Origin: Yeosuana aquiaggeris
GTDB lineage: Bacteria; Bacteroidota; Bacteroidia; Flavobacteriales; Flavobacteriaceae
Length of the DNA stretch: 64,000 bases
NCBI RefSeq assembly: GCF_044003965.1
Contig: NZ_JBAWKC010000006.1
Location: 124,001 to 188,000 of the forward strand
Direction: 5' to 3'
In this document: positions 36,529 to 46,198 of the stretch, piece by piece
Layout of the letters: every line of letters starts with the position of its first letter
Numbering within the stretch: position 1 is the stretch's first letter
The notes under the pieces: model-generated
Told to the model about the DNA's origin: nothing
What the model saw: only the letters and a program-made list of their open reading frames with translations
Database searches by the model: none
Translations under genes and position numbers: made by a program

Positions 36529-38523
36529 TTATTTTATTTTTTGTAAGAATTCGTACTCATTTATTAAAGAAATATTTAATTGTTCAGCCTTTAGTTTTTT
36601 ACTTGGGCCCATATTATCTCCAGCAACAATAAAACTGGTTTTTGAAGATATTGAACTACTCACTTTACCGCCATTATCTTCAATAAGTTTTTTTAATTCA
36701 TCTCTTGAGATAGTTTCAAAGACTCCTGAAATAACAATTATTTCTCCTTTTAACTTATCACTTTGACCTTCTAACTGCTCTGCTGATATTTCTAATTGTA
36801 AGCCATAGTGTTTTAATCTATCAATTATTTCAATATTAGCTTCTGATTTAAAAAACTCTTGAACACTTTCCGCAATTTTCACTCCAATTTCATCTACATT
36901 AACTAAATCATCTTGAGACGCTTTTGACAATGCTTCAATACTCTTATAATGCTTGGCCAGTTTTTTAGCTACTGTTTCTCCAACATAACGTATCCCCAAA
37001 GCATATAATACACGTTCAAAAGGTATGCTTCGTGATTTATTAATGCCTTCTACCAAATTATCTGCACTTTTTTCAGCCATCCGCTCTAATGGGATTACTT
37101 GCTCCTTAGTTAATTCATACAAATCTGAATAATTATTAATAAGGCCTGCATTCACCAGTAAAGCCACAGTTTCACCACCAAGACCTTCAATATCCATGGC
37201 CTTTCTGGAAATAAAATGTTGAATACGACCTATGATTTGCGGTTTACACCCATTGTAATTAGGGCAATAATGCTGTGCTTCGCCTTCCTGCCTTACCAAT
37301 TCAGTATGACACTCTGGACAATGTGTAATATAAACTGTGCGTTTTGAATCAGACTTCCTTTTACTTAAATCAACCGCAATAATTTTAGGAATAATTTCTC
37401 CGCCTTTCTCAACAAAAACCTCATCTCCTAATCTTACATCAAGCTTTTCTATTTGGTCAGCATTATGTAAAGAGGCGCGCTTTACTATAGTTCCTGCTAA
37501 TTCAACAGGTTCTAAATTGGCTACCGGTGTAATAGCCCCAGTTCTTCCTACTTGATAAGAAATACTATTCAATTTGGTTGAAACTTGCTCCGCTTTAAAT
37601 TTATAGGCCATTGCCCAACGTGGGGATTTCGCAGTATAACCTAATTCTTCCTGTTGTGCCAAACTATTAACCTTGATAACTACGCCATCGGTCTCATAAG
37701 GCAAATCGTGACGATGAACATCCCAATAATTAATAAACTCAAAAACCTCATCTAAGGAACTTAATAATTTTGCTGCCTTGGGCACTTTAAAACCCCACTG
37801 TCTGGCTTTTTCCAGACTTTCAAATTGCGTTTTCAGATTAAGGTTAGTTCCTATAATATGATATAGCAAACAATCCAAAGGTCTTTTGGCAACTTCAGCA
37901 CTATCCTGTAGTTTTAAACTTCCCGAAGCCGTGTTTCTTGGATTCCTATAGGGCTCTTCACCAATTTCAATGCGTTCTTCATTCATTTTATTAAAACCTT
38001 CAAAAGGCAAAACAATCTCACCGCGAATATCAAATTTTTGAGGAAAGTCGCCTTTTAGTTTTAAAGGCACAGATTTTATGGTTTTTACATTGGCCGTTAC
38101 ATTATCTCCTTGAAATCCATCACCTCTGGTTAAGGCTCTCACTAAAAGTCCGTTTTCATAAGTTAAACTGATGGAGGCACCATCATATTTAAGTTCACAG
38201 GTGTATTGAATATCTCCATCAATTAACTTTTTTATTCTAGCCTCCCAATCATTTAAATCTTCCTTTGAATACGAGTTATCTAAAGAAAACATGCGAAACT
38301 CATGAGGAATAGTTTCAAAATTCTTGGTTATTTCACCTCCAACTCTTTGCGTTGGCGAATTAGCATCAAAAAATTCCGGATATTTAGCTTCTAAACTTTG
38401 AAGTTCTTTAAGCTTTATATCAAACTCATAATCTGAAATTGTAGGCTTATCTAGTACATAATAATTGTAATTATGCTCACTTAATTCTATTCTCAGTTTC
38501 TGTATTTGTTCTTTTATAGTCAT
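36529..38523 (-). CDS. ligA: NAD-dependent DNA ligase LigA
   Basis: 664 residues, normal length. Domain Ia and the adenylation domain have the nucleotidyl Lys in CELKYDGAS near 116. An OB fold is followed by a four-cysteine zinc finger (CPECH near 402 with the second pair at CPNYNGC). Helix-hairpin-helix repeats occupy about 440-560 and a BRCT domain about 588-664. It seals Okazaki fragments and repair nicks. It overlaps prmC by 4 bp. Confidence 0.97.
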   Translation of the reverse strand: MTIKEQIQKLRIELSEHNYNYYVLDKPTISDYEFDIKLKELQSLEAKYPEFFDANSPTQRVGGEITKNFETIPHEFRMFSLDNSYSKEDLNDWEARIKKLIDGDIQYTCELKYDGASISLTYENGLLVRALTRGDGFQGDNVTANVKTIKSVPLKLKGDFPQKFDIRGEIVLPFEGFNKMNEERIEIGEEPYRNPRNTASGSLKLQDSAEVAKRPLDCLLYHIIGTNLNLKTQFESLEKARQWGFKVPKAAKLLSSLDEVFEFINYWDVHRHDLPYETDGVVIKVNSLAQQEELGYTAKSPRWAMAYKFKAEQVSTKLNSISYQVGRTGAITPVANLEPVELAGTIVKRASLHNADQIEKLDVRLGDEVFVEKGGEIIPKIIAVDLSKRKSDSKRTVYITHCPECHTELVRQEGEAQHYCPNYNGCKPQIIGRIQHFISRKAMDIEGLGGETVALLVNAGLINNYSDLYELTKEQVIPLERMAEKSADNLVEGINKSRSIPFERVLYALGIRYVGETVAKKLAKHYKSIEALSKASQDDLVNVDEIGVKIAESVQEFFKSEANIEIIDRLKHYGLQLEISAEQLEGQSDKLKGEIIVISGVFETISRDELKKLIEDNGGKVSSSISSKTSFIVAGDNMGPSKKLKAEQLNISLINEYEFLQKIK

Positions 38524-39395
38524 TTATTCGTTATTCCTTTAATCATTCTGTCCTTTTTAAAAATATCCTGTTTTAATTCAATGGCATTAAAATTAAATGA
38601 TTTTAATAATTGCGTCATTGGTTTTCCAAGATACTCATTGATTTCAAAAAACAAATAGCCCTTATCAGTTAAATTATCAACAGCATATTTTGTGATGGCT
38701 CTATAAAATATTAAGGGGTCCTCATTTTCTACAAATAATGCGACATGAGGTTCATTATTTACCACATTAGACTTCATTTGCGCTTTTTCCAATGCACGCA
38801 CATAGGGCGGATTGGATACAATAATATCAAATTTCAAGTCTTTAAATGCAGTATTCCAGGTTTCTGGCTTTAAAATATTAGCCTCAATAAACTCAATAGA
38901 AACGTGATTCAATGTAGCATTTTTTTTTGCTGCTTCAAGAGCTTCATGACTGACATCTAAAGCATATACATGCGCATGATTTATGTTTTTGGCCAATGAT
39001 ATTGCAATGCATCCACTTCCAGTACCAATATCTAAAACGTGGAGTTTATTATTGTTTGAAAGTGTCTTTTGTGTATTAAGAATCCAATCTACTAACTCTT
39101 CAGTTTCAGGTCTTGGTATTAACACATTTGAATTCACTTTAAAGGGTAATCCAAAAAATTCTGTTTCACCAAGAATATATTGGATCGGAATTTCCCTTTT
39201 TAAATCTTCAAAGGCTTTAAAAATGGGCTCCATATCTTCTTCAGAACAAGAAAGCTCAGGTTTTAATGCTAAAGCAATACGTTTTAATCCTAAATAACGT
39301 TCAATAAGAATATAAAAGAAACTATCAATCTCTTCAACATCATATAAGCCTCCTAGTTCCTTTTTAAATAATTCTTTTAACTCTTTTAATTTCAT
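38520..39395 (-). CDS. prmC: Peptide chain release factor glutamine methyltransferase PrmC
   Basis: 291 residues. The SAM-binding motif VLDIGTGSGCIAISLA lies near 118 and the catalytic NPPY near 187. PrmC methylates the Gln of the GGQ loop in release factors. It overlaps both the GNAT gene (4 bp) and ligA (4 bp), so the three are co-transcribed. Confidence 0.95.
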   Translation of the reverse strand: MKLKELKELFKKELGGLYDVEEIDSFFYILIERYLGLKRIALALKPELSCSEEDMEPIFKAFEDLKREIPIQYILGETEFFGLPFKVNSNVLIPRPETEELVDWILNTQKTLSNNNKLHVLDIGTGSGCIAISLAKNINHAHVYALDVSHEALEAAKKNATLNHVSIEFIEANILKPETWNTAFKDLKFDIIVSNPPYVRALEKAQMKSNVVNNEPHVALFVENEDPLIFYRAITKYAVDNLTDKGYLFFEINEYLGKPMTQLLKSFNFNAIELKQDIFKKDRMIKGITNK

Positions 39396-39886
39396 AAATC
39401 TTTAATCATCCAAACGCCACATGAAAAATGACCTGTATTTCCTAATGCTCCGGTTAAATGCTTAAATCCAAAAGATTCATAAATATGAATAGCTGCCTTT
39501 AATTGAGGAGCTGACTCTAAATAACATTTTTTATAACCTAGTTCCTTGGCCTTTTGCATGCATTTATCAAACAAAAGTTTACCAAAACCATTTCCTCTGA
39601 CTTTTGGTGAAAAATACATTTTTTGGATTTCACATACGTCAGTTGAATCATAGTCCTTGAGAGCTTTAACACCCCCACCTCCTAAAACTTCACCATCAAC
39701 CTCTATTACAAAATAGGCTTCCTTTTCATTTTGATAAGATTCAAACATATTTGGCGTTTCTTTATCTTCATATGCGGTACCAACCAATGGTATTTTAAAC
39801 TCATGAAAACATGCCCTTATAACACTTTCTATTTGCGCATTATCATTAGGCCGAATTTCTCTGATGATGAAATTGTTTAACCCCAT
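39392..39886 (-). CDS. GNAT family N-acetyltransferase
   Basis: 164 residues. The acetyl-CoA loop is in SPKVRGNGFGKLLFDK (the RxxGxG type) near 92-107, followed by LGYKKCYLES and YESFGFKHL, the typical ends of the GNAT fold. The acceptor substrate is unknown. First gene of the GNAT-prmC-ligA operon, divergent from ribD with only 22 bp between start codons. Confidence 0.9.
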   Translation of the reverse strand: MGLNNFIIREIRPNDNAQIESVIRACFHEFKIPLVGTAYEDKETPNMFESYQNEKEAYFVIEVDGEVLGGGGVKALKDYDSTDVCEIQKMYFSPKVRGNGFGKLLFDKCMQKAKELGYKKCYLESAPQLKAAIHIYESFGFKHLTGALGNTGHFSCGVWMIKDL

Positions 39887-39896
39887 TTTTTAATCT

Positions 39897-39904
39897 TATT
39901 TTTG
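39897..39904 (+). promoter_or_regulatory. -7 box abutting the ribD start codon
   Basis: TATTTTTG matches TAnnTTTG and ends 4 bp before the GTG start of ribD. A TTG about 20 bp upstream could serve as -33 element. The ribD mRNA would be leaderless or nearly so. Confidence 0.5.
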
Positions 39905-39908
39905 CGGT

Positions 39909-40916
39909 GTGAATATACATGAAAAATACATAAAACGATGTATAGAAATTGCTAAAAATGGCTTAGGAACAACACGTCCTAATCCCATGGTTGGCAGTGT
40001 TATTGTTCATAAAGATAATATTATTGGCGAAGGTTTTACAAGTAAATATGGCGGTAATCATGCAGAAGTAAATGCTATAGATTCTGTTCAGGACAAATCA
40101 ATATTAAATCAAGCTACACTTTACGTTACGCTCGAGCCTTGTAGCCATTACGGAAAAACGCCACCCTGCAGTGATTTAATAATTGCACATAAGATTCCTA
40201 AAGTTGTTATTGGATGTGTTGATGATAATAAAAAAGTAGCAGGTAAAGGAATTGAAAGGCTTAAGAATGCTGGTTGTGAGGTCATTGTAGGTGTTTTAGA
40301 GAACGCCTGCAAAGAACATCATAAACGCTTTTTTACGTTTCACAATAAAAAACGTCCTTATGTTATTTTGAAATGGGCTGAGACTAAAGATGGCTTTATT
40401 GCTCCTGCTACCAAAGATACATTAAAACCTGTATGGATTACTAACGAATATTCCAGACAATTAGTTCATAAATGGCGCGCTGAAGAACACGCTGTTTTAG
40501 TTGGAACCAAGACCGTTTTTGATGACAATCCAAGCTTAACAGTTAGAGACTGGACCGGAGAAAACCCAATTAGAATAGTTATTGACAAAAAAAACGAGTT
40601 AAGCAAAAAGTACAATATCTTAAATAATGAAGCCAAAACCATACTTATCAATAACAACCTAATTAATAAATCACAAAATAATACAGCTGAACAAATCCTT
40701 AATTTATTGTTTGAAAACGAAATTACATCGGTTATTATTGAAGGGGGAAGCAAAACCCTGCAAACCTTTATTGATACCAACTTATGGGATGAAGCACGGA
40801 TTTTTGCTGGAGATGCTTTGTATAAACAAGGTATAAAAACACCCGTTTTTTCGGGTAAGTTAATTTCGGAGAGATTTATTAAAGAGGATATTTTAAAAAT
40901 ATATTTAAATGATTAA
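39909..40916 (+). CDS. ribD: Bifunctional riboflavin deaminase-reductase RibD
   Basis: 335 residues from GTG 39909; family members commonly begin MNIHEKYIKRC as here. The deaminase domain (about 1-145) has zinc motifs HAEVNA near 51 and EPCSHYGKTPPC near 76. The reductase domain (about 150-335) has the block LKWAETKDGFIAP and the ending block SVIIEGGSKTL. It performs the second and third steps of riboflavin synthesis. It overlaps the HAD gene by 8 bp. Confidence 0.95.
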   Translation: MNIHEKYIKRCIEIAKNGLGTTRPNPMVGSVIVHKDNIIGEGFTSKYGGNHAEVNAIDSVQDKSILNQATLYVTLEPCSHYGKTPPCSDLIIAHKIPKVVIGCVDDNKKVAGKGIERLKNAGCEVIVGVLENACKEHHKRFFTFHNKKRPYVILKWAETKDGFIAPATKDTLKPVWITNEYSRQLVHKWRAEEHAVLVGTKTVFDDNPSLTVRDWTGENPIRIVIDKKNELSKKYNILNNEAKTILINNNLINKSQNNTAEQILNLLFENEITSVIIEGGSKTLQTFIDTNLWDEARIFAGDALYKQGIKTPVFSGKLISERFIKEDILKIYLND

Positions 40917-41520
40917 AAATTTAGTATTCGATTTTGGAAATATTTTCTTAAATCTTGATTTGGAAGGCGCCTTAAATAATAGCCTTAAGATATTAAAAAT
41001 TAAAAAGATACCAGAAGAAGTCACTGCTGTCAATTCTTTATATGAACAAGGTTTAATTTCGACAGAAGAATTTATTGCGTTTTATACAGAAAATTTTACG
41101 CATTTAAGTTCAGAACAAATTATTGAAGCGTGGAACTTTATGTTGAAGGATTTTCCTTTAGACCGTTTAGAATTTTTAATCAACTTAAAAAAAACATCAA
41201 ATTATAAACTCATCCTGTTAAGTAATACTAATGAACTTCATATTGATTGGGTTAAAAAACACATTTCTATTTATGATAGTTTCAAAGACTGCTTTGATAC
41301 GTTTTACCTATCTCATGAGATTAATTTAAGAAAGCCTAATGCTGATATTTTTGAATTTGTTTTAAAAGAAAACAAAATTAAAGCTGAAAATACCTTATTC
41401 ATAGATGATAACGCGGATAACATTAAAACAGCTGCCAAATTAGGTTATCATGTTTGGAATTTAAATCCCACTAACGAAGATATTACCACCCTTTTTAAAA
41501 CAAAAAAGGAATTATTTTAA
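40909..41520 (+). CDS. HAD-superfamily hydrolase (subfamily IA)
   Basis: 203 residues. Motif I is DFGNIFLNLD at about 8-17, with the nucleophile Asp first. Motif II is LLSNTNE near 104. Motif III is the Lys in LRKPNADIF near 143, and motif IV is FIDDNADN near 165. It is probably a sugar- or nucleotide-phosphate phosphatase. Placement between ribD and yigZ might hint at the unidentified riboflavin phosphatase step, but this is only a suggestion. Confidence 0.88.
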   Translation: MIKNLVFDFGNIFLNLDLEGALNNSLKILKIKKIPEEVTAVNSLYEQGLISTEEFIAFYTENFTHLSSEQIIEAWNFMLKDFPLDRLEFLINLKKTSNYKLILLSNTNELHIDWVKKHISIYDSFKDCFDTFYLSHEINLRKPNADIFEFVLKENKIKAENTLFIDDNADNIKTAAKLGYHVWNLNPTNEDITTLFKTKKELF

Positions 41521-41523
41521 CTA

Positions 41524-42132
41524 TTGACTGAAAAAGACACATATAAAACCATTATAAAACAATCTAAAGAAGTCTTATTTAAAGATAAGAGCAGTAAGTT
41601 TTATGGATATGTTTTCCCTGTTTTAAATGAAGATGAAGTAAAAACTCATCTAGCAGAATTAAAAAAACAACATCATACAGCAAGACATTGGTGTTATGCC
41701 TATCAAATAGGAACTGAAACTGTAGTCTTTAGAGCAAATGATGACGGTGAGCCAAATAATTCCGCTGGCATGCCCATTTATGGACAAATTCAATCTTTTG
41801 AAGTAACCAATGTTTTAATAGTGGTTGTCAGATATTTTGGAGGTACAAAATTAGGTGTAGGTGGTTTAATTACCGCTTATAAAACTACGGCCCAACTAGC
41901 ATTAGAATGTTCTGAGATCATTGAAAAAACAATAAATATCCATTTTCTATTAAGCTTTGATTATAAAAACATGAATAAAGTCATGAGAGTAATCAAGGAA
42001 AAAAACTTAGATATAACAAATCAGAAGTTAGAATTAAACTGCCAGATCATGTTATCCATTAGAAAAAAAGAAGCTCACAATGTTTTAGAAATATTTGAAA
42101 ATTTATATGAAGTGACCATTCAACAGATTTAA
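41524..42132 (+). CDS. YigZ/IMPACT family protein (TTG start)
   Basis: 202 residues starting at TTG 41524, 3 bp after the HAD gene. The UPF0029/Impact N-terminal domain has the blocks SKFYGYVFPVLNEDEV, RHWCYAYQIG, DGEPNNSAGMPI and VRYFGGTKLGVGGL. A smaller C-terminal domain follows at about 140-200. Its role in bacteria is not well defined and is possibly linked to translation. The C-terminal ends are convergent with the thioesterase gene 2 bp away. Confidence 0.9.
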   Translation: MTEKDTYKTIIKQSKEVLFKDKSSKFYGYVFPVLNEDEVKTHLAELKKQHHTARHWCYAYQIGTETVVFRANDDGEPNNSAGMPIYGQIQSFEVTNVLIVVVRYFGGTKLGVGGLITAYKTTAQLALECSEIIEKTINIHFLLSFDYKNMNKVMRVIKEKNLDITNQKLELNCQIMLSIRKKEAHNVLEIFENLYEVTIQQI

Positions 42133-42133
42133 A

Positions 42134-42544
42134 TTAATCATTAAATAGGTCTAATATATATTGAGGCGCTCTCACAGGTCTATTCGTTTTCATATCAATA
42201 AAAGCCAAAACCACATTCGCTAAGGCAATTATCTGACCATTCTCACCAGTGATTTCATAGTCAAACTCAATCTTCGCTGTAGGCCTATTTTTGAGTTGCG
42301 TTTTCACATTAATTAGGTCATCATAACATGCTGATTTTTTAAAGTTTAGAGACATTGAAACCACTGGCAACATAATGCCATTTTCTTCCATTTTTTTATA
42401 AGATATCCCTAATTTTCGCAACCATTCAATTCGTCCCATTTCTAGATATAGTGCGTAATTCCCATGATAAACGACACCCATTTGATCAGTTTCTCCATAA
42501 CGAACTCTTATTTGTATTTCATCGTATTTTAATTGATTTTTCAT
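42134..42544 (-). CDS. Acyl-CoA thioesterase, YbgC/4-hydroxybenzoyl-CoA type
   Basis: 136 residues, hotdog fold. The catalytic block GETDQMGVVYHGNYALYLEMGR, with its Asp near 19, is characteristic of the YbgC family. The end VLAFIDMKTNRPVRAP also fits. It hydrolyses short-chain acyl-CoA or acyl-ACP thioesters. It is divergent from dnaA. Confidence 0.9.
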   Translation of the reverse strand: MKNQLKYDEIQIRVRYGETDQMGVVYHGNYALYLEMGRIEWLRKLGISYKKMEENGIMLPVVSMSLNFKKSACYDDLINVKTQLKNRPTAKIEFDYEITGENGQIIALANVVLAFIDMKTNRPVRAPQYILDLFND

Positions 42545-42740
42545 GACATAAAACAGGAATCGTTAAAATTTTTTTTTGTACTTTCGGCTAAACATTAAAC
42601 ATGAGGAAAAATTTCTTAATATTCAATAGTAAATGATTTTTTTTTTAAGAAATTTGTTCACATATTTGTCAAACTAAAAAGGGATTGAGAATAAGCTTCT
42701 CTGATTTATAATCTAACTAACAAACCATAAAGCAAAATTA

Positions 42741-44168
42741 ATGAGTAAAACTGCGCAATCGGTATGGAATAACTGTCTTGAATTCATAAAAGATAATATT
42801 CAACCGCAAGCATACAAGACTTGGTTCGAACCAATTACGGCAGTTAAGCTAGCAGATAATGCTTTGAGTATTCAAGTACCTAGTAAATTCTTTTATGAAT
42901 GGCTTGAAGAACATTATGTAAAGATCCTTAAAGTCTCCTTAACAAAAGAACTCGGTGAAAAGGCGAAACTTGTTTACATTATAAAAATGGAAAACACCTA
43001 TGGTAACAAACAGCCATTTACTGAAAAAATCCCAAGTTCAAATAGATCAGCTGTAAGAGCTCAAGAAGTAGACATCCCTCTTAATAATAAGAATCCAGAA
43101 TTACGTAACCCCTTCGTTATACCAGGTATACGTAATGTAAAAATAGAATCTCAGCTAAATCCTAATTATAGTTTTGAAAACTTCTTAGAAGGTGATTCGA
43201 ACAGATTAGCGCGTAGTGCGGGGTTGGCTGTTGCCACCAAACCAGGAGGCACCTCATTTAACCCTTTGCTTATATTCGGAGGTGTTGGATTGGGTAAAAC
43301 TCATTTAGCCCATGCTATTGGTGTTGATATAAAAGACAGATATCCAGAAAAAACGGTCTTATATATTTCAGCAGAAAAATTTACACAGCAATATATTGAT
43401 TCAGTAAAGAAAAATAACAGGAATGATTTTATTCATTTTTATCAAATCATTGATGTTTTAATTATTGATGACGTACAGTTCCTTTCTGGCAAATCAGGTA
43501 CTCAAGACGTATTCTTTCACATATTTAACCATTTACATCAAAATGGCAAGCAGGTTATTTTAACAAGTGATAAAGCCCCTGTTGATATGCAGGATATTGA
43601 ACAACGCCTATTGTCGCGTTTTAAATGGGGGCTTTCGGCGGAATTACAAAATCCGGATTTTGAAACTCGCGTCTCAATTTTAAAAAATAAATTATATCGA
43701 GATGGTGTTGATATGCCAGATGATATTATTGAATTTGTTGCGAAGAACATCAAATCGAATGTCAGAGAATTAGAAGGTGCTATTATTTCTCTAATTGCGC
43801 AATCGTCATTCAATAAAAAAGAGATTACACTTGATTTAGCTAGACAAATTGTAGAAAAGTTTGTTAAAAACACGAAGCGTGAAGTTTCTATTGACTACAT
43901 TCAAAAAATAGTTTCAGATTATTTTCAAATGGATGTTGATACATTACAATCTAAAACCAGAAAGCGTCACATTGTTCAAGCCAGACAATTAGCTATGTTT
44001 TTTGCTAAAAAATTCACAAAAGCCTCATTAGCAAGTATAGGGTCTCAAATAGGAAAAAGAGATCATGCAACCGTTCTTCATGCATGTAAAACAGTAGATA
44101 ATTTATCTTCAACTGATAAACAATTCAGAAAATACGTTGAAGATATTAGTAAAAAACTATCCGTTTAA
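42741..44168 (+). CDS. dnaA: Chromosomal replication initiator DnaA
   Basis: 475 residues. Domain I occupies about 1-85 and is followed by a short linker. The AAA+ domain has Walker A GGVGLGKTH near 183 and Walker B LIIDDVQF near 240. The C-terminal DNA-binding domain carries the signature GKRDHATVLHACKTV near 440-455. It opens the replication origin. The 196 bp upstream holds no cluster of DnaA boxes, so the origin is probably elsewhere. Confidence 0.97.
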   Translation: MSKTAQSVWNNCLEFIKDNIQPQAYKTWFEPITAVKLADNALSIQVPSKFFYEWLEEHYVKILKVSLTKELGEKAKLVYIIKMENTYGNKQPFTEKIPSSNRSAVRAQEVDIPLNNKNPELRNPFVIPGIRNVKIESQLNPNYSFENFLEGDSNRLARSAGLAVATKPGGTSFNPLLIFGGVGLGKTHLAHAIGVDIKDRYPEKTVLYISAEKFTQQYIDSVKKNNRNDFIHFYQIIDVLIIDDVQFLSGKSGTQDVFFHIFNHLHQNGKQVILTSDKAPVDMQDIEQRLLSRFKWGLSAELQNPDFETRVSILKNKLYRDGVDMPDDIIEFVAKNIKSNVRELEGAIISLIAQSSFNKKEITLDLARQIVEKFVKNTKREVSIDYIQKIVSDYFQMDVDTLQSKTRKRHIVQARQLAMFFAKKFTKASLASIGSQIGKRDHATVLHACKTVDNLSSTDKQFRKYVEDISKKLSV

Positions 44169-44180
44169 CATTTCATTGTA

Positions 44181-44633
44181 ATGACTAAAGTTTTAATGGT
44201 TTGCCTTGGGAATATTTGCCGTTCACCATTAGCTGAAGGTATTCTAAAATCAAAACTTCCAGAAAGCATATTTTTTATAGATTCTGCCGGAACCGCCAAT
44301 TACCATGTTGGAAATCCACCAGACCCAAGATCCATTGCAGTGGGCAAAAAATATGGTATTGATATTTCAAAATTAAAAGGGCGTCAATTTAGCGTCAAAG
44401 ACTTTGATACCTTTGATTTAATTTATGTAATGGACGAATCCAATTACAGAAATGTCATCTCAATTGCCAGAAATGAACAAGACACAAGCAAAGTTAAATT
44501 TATTTTAAACGAAATTTATCCTAATCAAAACTATGATGTTCCAGACCCATATTATGGAGGAGATCATGGTTTTGAAAATGTTTATAAAATGCTCGATGAA
44601 GCCTGTACTATTATTGCCAATTCATTGATTTAG
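44181..44633 (+). CDS. Low-molecular-weight protein tyrosine phosphatase
   Basis: 150 residues. The P-loop CLGNICRS lies at about 8-15 (the C-x5-R-S pattern). The general acid Asp is in VPDPYYGG near 119. It dephosphorylates tyrosine phosphate on proteins or small molecules. It begins 12 bp after dnaA and may be co-transcribed with it. Confidence 0.93.
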   Translation: MTKVLMVCLGNICRSPLAEGILKSKLPESIFFIDSAGTANYHVGNPPDPRSIAVGKKYGIDISKLKGRQFSVKDFDTFDLIYVMDESNYRNVISIARNEQDTSKVKFILNEIYPNQNYDVPDPYYGGDHGFENVYKMLDEACTIIANSLI

Positions 44634-44693
44634 TTATTTTTCCACTAAAATATTTAGTATTTTTAGTTTAGAACTTTTCAGAAATTTTTTATT

Positions 44694-45410
44694 ATGACTA
44701 TAATTAAAGGAAAACTTTACCTCATACCAACTACACTAGGAGACAATGAGCCATTAGAAGTATTACCTATTTCTGTTAAAAAAACTATTGAAGAGACTAA
44801 CGTTTATATCGTAGAAAACGAAAAAACAGCCAGGAGATTTATAAAGAAAATTAATTCCGGGAAATCACAATCATCCTTAAAAATATTCATTCTCAACAAA
44901 TATACAGACCCAAATTTAATTCCAGAATTTTTAGATCCCTGTGAAAAGGGTATCAATGTGGGACTCCTATCAGAAGCAGGTTGTCCTGGTATTGCAGACC
45001 CAGGAGCCGAGGTGGTTAAAATGGCTCATCAAAACAATATTAAGGTAGTTCCTTTAGTAGGACCTTCTTCCATTTTAATGGCTTTAATGAGTTCGGGAAT
45101 GAATGGTCAAAGCTTCGCTTTTAATGGGTACTTACCTATTAATAAAGATGAAAGAAAAAAAGAAATAAAACGTTTGGAAAGAATATCATTTGAACACAAT
45201 CAATCCCAAATTTTTATTGAAACACCCTACAGAAATAATAAGCTCCTTGAAGATCTTTGTAATACTCTCGAGCCAAACACCTCTATTTGTGTGGCTTGTG
45301 ACATTACCTTACCTACAGAATTTATTAAAACACAAACTGCCAACGAATGGAAAAAAAATATTGTAGACCTTCATAAAAGACCTACAATATTTATAATTCA
45401 TAAAAATTAA
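44694..45410 (+). CDS. SAM-dependent methyltransferase, RsmI/tetrapyrrole methylase family
   Basis: 238 residues. The tetrapyrrole-methylase fold starts with KLYLIPTTLG, continues with GLLSEAGCPGIADPGAEVV near 80-98 and VVPLVGPSSILMALMSSG, and ends with TPYRNNKLLEDL. RsmI methylates 16S rRNA C1402, but this shorter flavobacterial family may have a different target. It is 60 bp after the phosphatase gene, on the same strand. Confidence 0.85.
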   Translation: MTIIKGKLYLIPTTLGDNEPLEVLPISVKKTIEETNVYIVENEKTARRFIKKINSGKSQSSLKIFILNKYTDPNLIPEFLDPCEKGINVGLLSEAGCPGIADPGAEVVKMAHQNNIKVVPLVGPSSILMALMSSGMNGQSFAFNGYLPINKDERKKEIKRLERISFEHNQSQIFIETPYRNNKLLEDLCNTLEPNTSICVACDITLPTEFIKTQTANEWKKNIVDLHKRPTIFIIHKN

Positions 45411-45421
45411 TTATTTTTTCT

Positions 45422-46087
45422 CTAAGCGGAAGTTGCTTTAGCTTTTTTATTTGGCTTTAAATACGAGGTGTCATAACCAGAAAACCGTTTCATATAATAC
45501 TCAATAGTTGTACCATAAGCATCGGCAAAATTATCAGTTCCATAACTTCTTAGATAATTTTTAACGCTTCCGGCACCTGCTAAATGAGCCGCAGCTAAAA
45601 TACCCGACTCCGTAATTAAAATCCCATTTACTTTTTTACCAGCAAAATTTCTAATATCACGACGTAAAATCCATTTATTACGTTCAACATTGGCTATAAA
45701 AGCCTTTTCCTGAAGTTCAGGATCTTTTAAGAACTGGTCAGAGTTGTAAATACCAATTAATTTTAGAGTTTCCGTGCTGAATTGGTATTTGCCCAAATAA
45801 CCAAAACTATTCACTGTAAAGTAATCCCCCCTAGACTCTTTAAAAGCCAAAGCTTCTTTAAATCCTACAAATGATTTTCCTAAATATGGAGAATAAGATT
45901 TATTTGCGGTCAATAATGCTAAGTCACTAGGTTTAGTTTCCGCATTCTGGCTTACTGTATAATTTAACACTAAACCTGCTGTTGAGTACTTGCTCGAATC
46001 AATCGCTTTATCAGATGAAAGCGAAACATACAATAAAACACATATTGTAAGTGATACTGTTAAATAACTTGCAATACTTTTTTTCAT
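45422..46087 (-). CDS. Secreted lysozyme-like/transglycosylase-fold protein
   Basis: 221 residues with an N-terminal membrane helix or signal at about 5-24. The core block ALAFKESRGDYFTVNSFGYLGKYQF resembles a lysozyme-like domain, with the Glu near 83 as candidate catalytic residue. A later AAAHLAGAGSVKNYL block also fits transglycosylase folds. Flavobacterial databases often call it a peptidoglycan-binding protein, although no LysM repeat is visible. Its -7 box TAATTTTG is on the minus strand at 46146-46153. Confidence 0.7.
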   Translation of the reverse strand: MKKSIASYLTVSLTICVLLYVSLSSDKAIDSSKYSTAGLVLNYTVSQNAETKPSDLALLTANKSYSPYLGKSFVGFKEALAFKESRGDYFTVNSFGYLGKYQFSTETLKLIGIYNSDQFLKDPELQEKAFIANVERNKWILRRDIRNFAGKKVNGILITESGILAAAHLAGAGSVKNYLRSYGTDNFADAYGTTIEYYMKRFSGYDTSYLKPNKKAKATSA

Positions 46088-46145
46088 AAAATCTACATTT
46101 CTTCAGCAAATTATAATTATAAAATTGCTTGAAAATTTGAGCGTG

Positions 46146-46153
46146 CAAAATTA
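46146..46153 (-). promoter_or_regulatory. -7 box of the lysozyme-like gene
   Basis: The minus strand reads TAATTTTG, 58 bp before the ATG at 46087. Confidence 0.45.
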
Positions 46154-46198
46154 CACAAATTTTTAATAATGTCAAAACTAATCGATTATGTGTATTTT

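Noticed and set aside
42545..42740. Replication origin upstream of dnaA
   Set aside because: Only one loose DnaA-box-like sequence (TTGTTCACA) is present and there is no cluster or AT-rich repeat array. In this phylum the origin is often not next to dnaA.
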